Below, piece by piece: positions 63,546 through 64,000 of a stretch of 64,000 nt of DNA. The notes under the pieces are model-generated. The model searched no databases and had not been told where the DNA came from. It worked only from the letters and a program-made list of their open reading frames with translations. Every line of letters starts with the position of its first letter. Position 1 is the stretch's first letter. The position numbers and the translations under genes are program-made. Origin of the DNA: Leptospira sp. WS39.C2 (GTDB lineage Bacteria; Spirochaetota; Leptospiria; Leptospirales; Leptospiraceae); NCBI RefSeq assembly GCF_040833965.1, contig NZ_CP162142.1, positions 1,947,001 to 2,011,000 of the forward strand, written 5' to 3'.

Positions 63546-64000
63546 TTAACGTTTGTTTATATTGAGTTTAGGTTCTGATTCAATCACTCGGATGAGTTTT
63601 GATAAATTGGTCTGTAATTTTGTAGTCTGGTCAGCATTCAACTGGAAATTAATAGTTTCTCTTCGGTTAGTATAACTGATGGTAATGTTTTGGTTTTCAC
63701 CAATTTTTGGTAACATATCCGGTGTTAGAGCAGAAGTCACAATGATTGTATCAGAGTAATCGGTATTTGTTTTTTTCAGATTGTACCAAGTATCCCCTAA
63801 CTTCAAAGATACACCAATTGGGATATCCACATCAAATGTCCCAATTTCATACAAGAGAAAATAAGTCACAGCACCTGTGCCATTGTCCCTTTCTGCTTTG
63901 AAATACACACAAGGGCGTTTTCCAGGGAACAACCAAAGGTATTTTTGCATACAAATGTCTTTGGAAATTGCCGTTTGTTGTTCCAAAGTTGGTTCTGGAG
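63546..64000 (-). CDS. Hypothetical protein, N-terminus outside the window
   Basis: The frame stays open to the right-hand edge (reading PEPTLEQQ just before the edge), so at least 151 residues are seen and the start is missing. The visible part is a beta-rich protein (VYFKAERDNGTGAVTYFLLYEI, ISYTNRRETINFQLNADQ) with no family recognised. Probably exported, judging by composition, but the signal region lies outside. Confidence 0.55.
   Translation of the reverse strand, partial: PEPTLEQQTAISKDICMQKYLWLFPGKRPCVYFKAERDNGTGAVTYFLLYEIGTFDVDIPIGVSLKLGDTWYNLKKTNTDYSDTIIVTSALTPDMLPKIGENQNITISYTNRRETINFQLNADQTTKLQTNLSKLIRVIESEPKLNINKR

Overview
The window is a piece of a spirochaete chromosome and almost certainly Leptospira, most likely one of the free-living (saprophytic, L. 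biflexa-like) species. The base composition is AT-rich and even. The gene set is spirochaete/Leptospira-like: a core flagellin FlaB, LpxC for an LPS-bearing outer membrane, spirochaete-type lipoproteins with loose lipoboxes, a homologue of the LliK/SthK cyclic-nucleotide-gated channel, a large 7TM-HAMP-SpoIIE-TPR protein, orphan PTS enzyme I and a SpLip-like OmpA protein. Genus is inferred from protein character; no alignment was run.

Layout. 1-7.3 kb: uvrA (-) and sppA (+) start back to back, then a GH18 hydrolase-Sua5/TsaC pair (-). 7.4-13.3 kb: a queuosine-precursor transporter and GDPD pair, a VOC protein, then a membrane protein-leuA-hisC operon. 13.3-14.4 kb: two small heat-shock proteins under a promoter covered by a CIRCE operator. 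14.4-23.1 kb: a RidA protein, a FemAB-like GNAT-clpS-clpA operon, the SpoIIE phosphatase and a DedA protein. 23.2-27.7 kb: lipoprotein-AI-2E-family transporter-xseA-xseB-sodium symporter operon, convergent with ddl. 28.7-35.4 kb: an envelope block, with an aromatic/proline-repeat exported protein coupled to mlaE-mlaF-mlaD, then lpxC and ptsI. 35.5-41.2 kb: POT peptide transporter and cobalamin adenosyltransferase (-), flaB with a long structured leader, an OmpA-like lipoprotein, YbaB, and the CNG-type K+ channel. 41.2-50.5 kb: orphan ParA, a YopX-like protein with a TPR protein, acyl-CoA ligase, PepN, an RRM protein and a REC-GGDEF*-EAL regulator. 50.5-59.5 kb: a TonB-dependent receptor, small unknowns, an APC permease, a methyltransferase, a renalase-like flavoprotein, DUF1499 and an alpha/beta hydrolase. 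59.7-61.1 kb: the only mobile-looking area, with a decayed IS1595/ISXO2-type transposase and a tRNA-Leu(GAG) whose 3' end is duplicated on the far side of a 181-base hairpin-rich spacer. 61.2-64 kb: a YdcF-like protein, lysS and an edge-truncated unknown.

How it fits together. Most of the window is ordinary housekeeping in tight, often translationally coupled operons. The more interesting signals are regulatory or contextual: two CIRCE-type sites at hsp20; start-site hairpins at lpxC and pepN; a CsrA-like hairpin in the flaB leader; an unrecognised exported repeat protein at the head of the Mla/MCE lipid-transport operon; a FemAB-like GNAT enzyme coupled to the ClpS/ClpA N-degron machinery; and the tRNA-Leu att-like duplication. 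No CRISPR array, intact insertion sequence, prophage, rRNA operon or recognisable riboswitch was seen.
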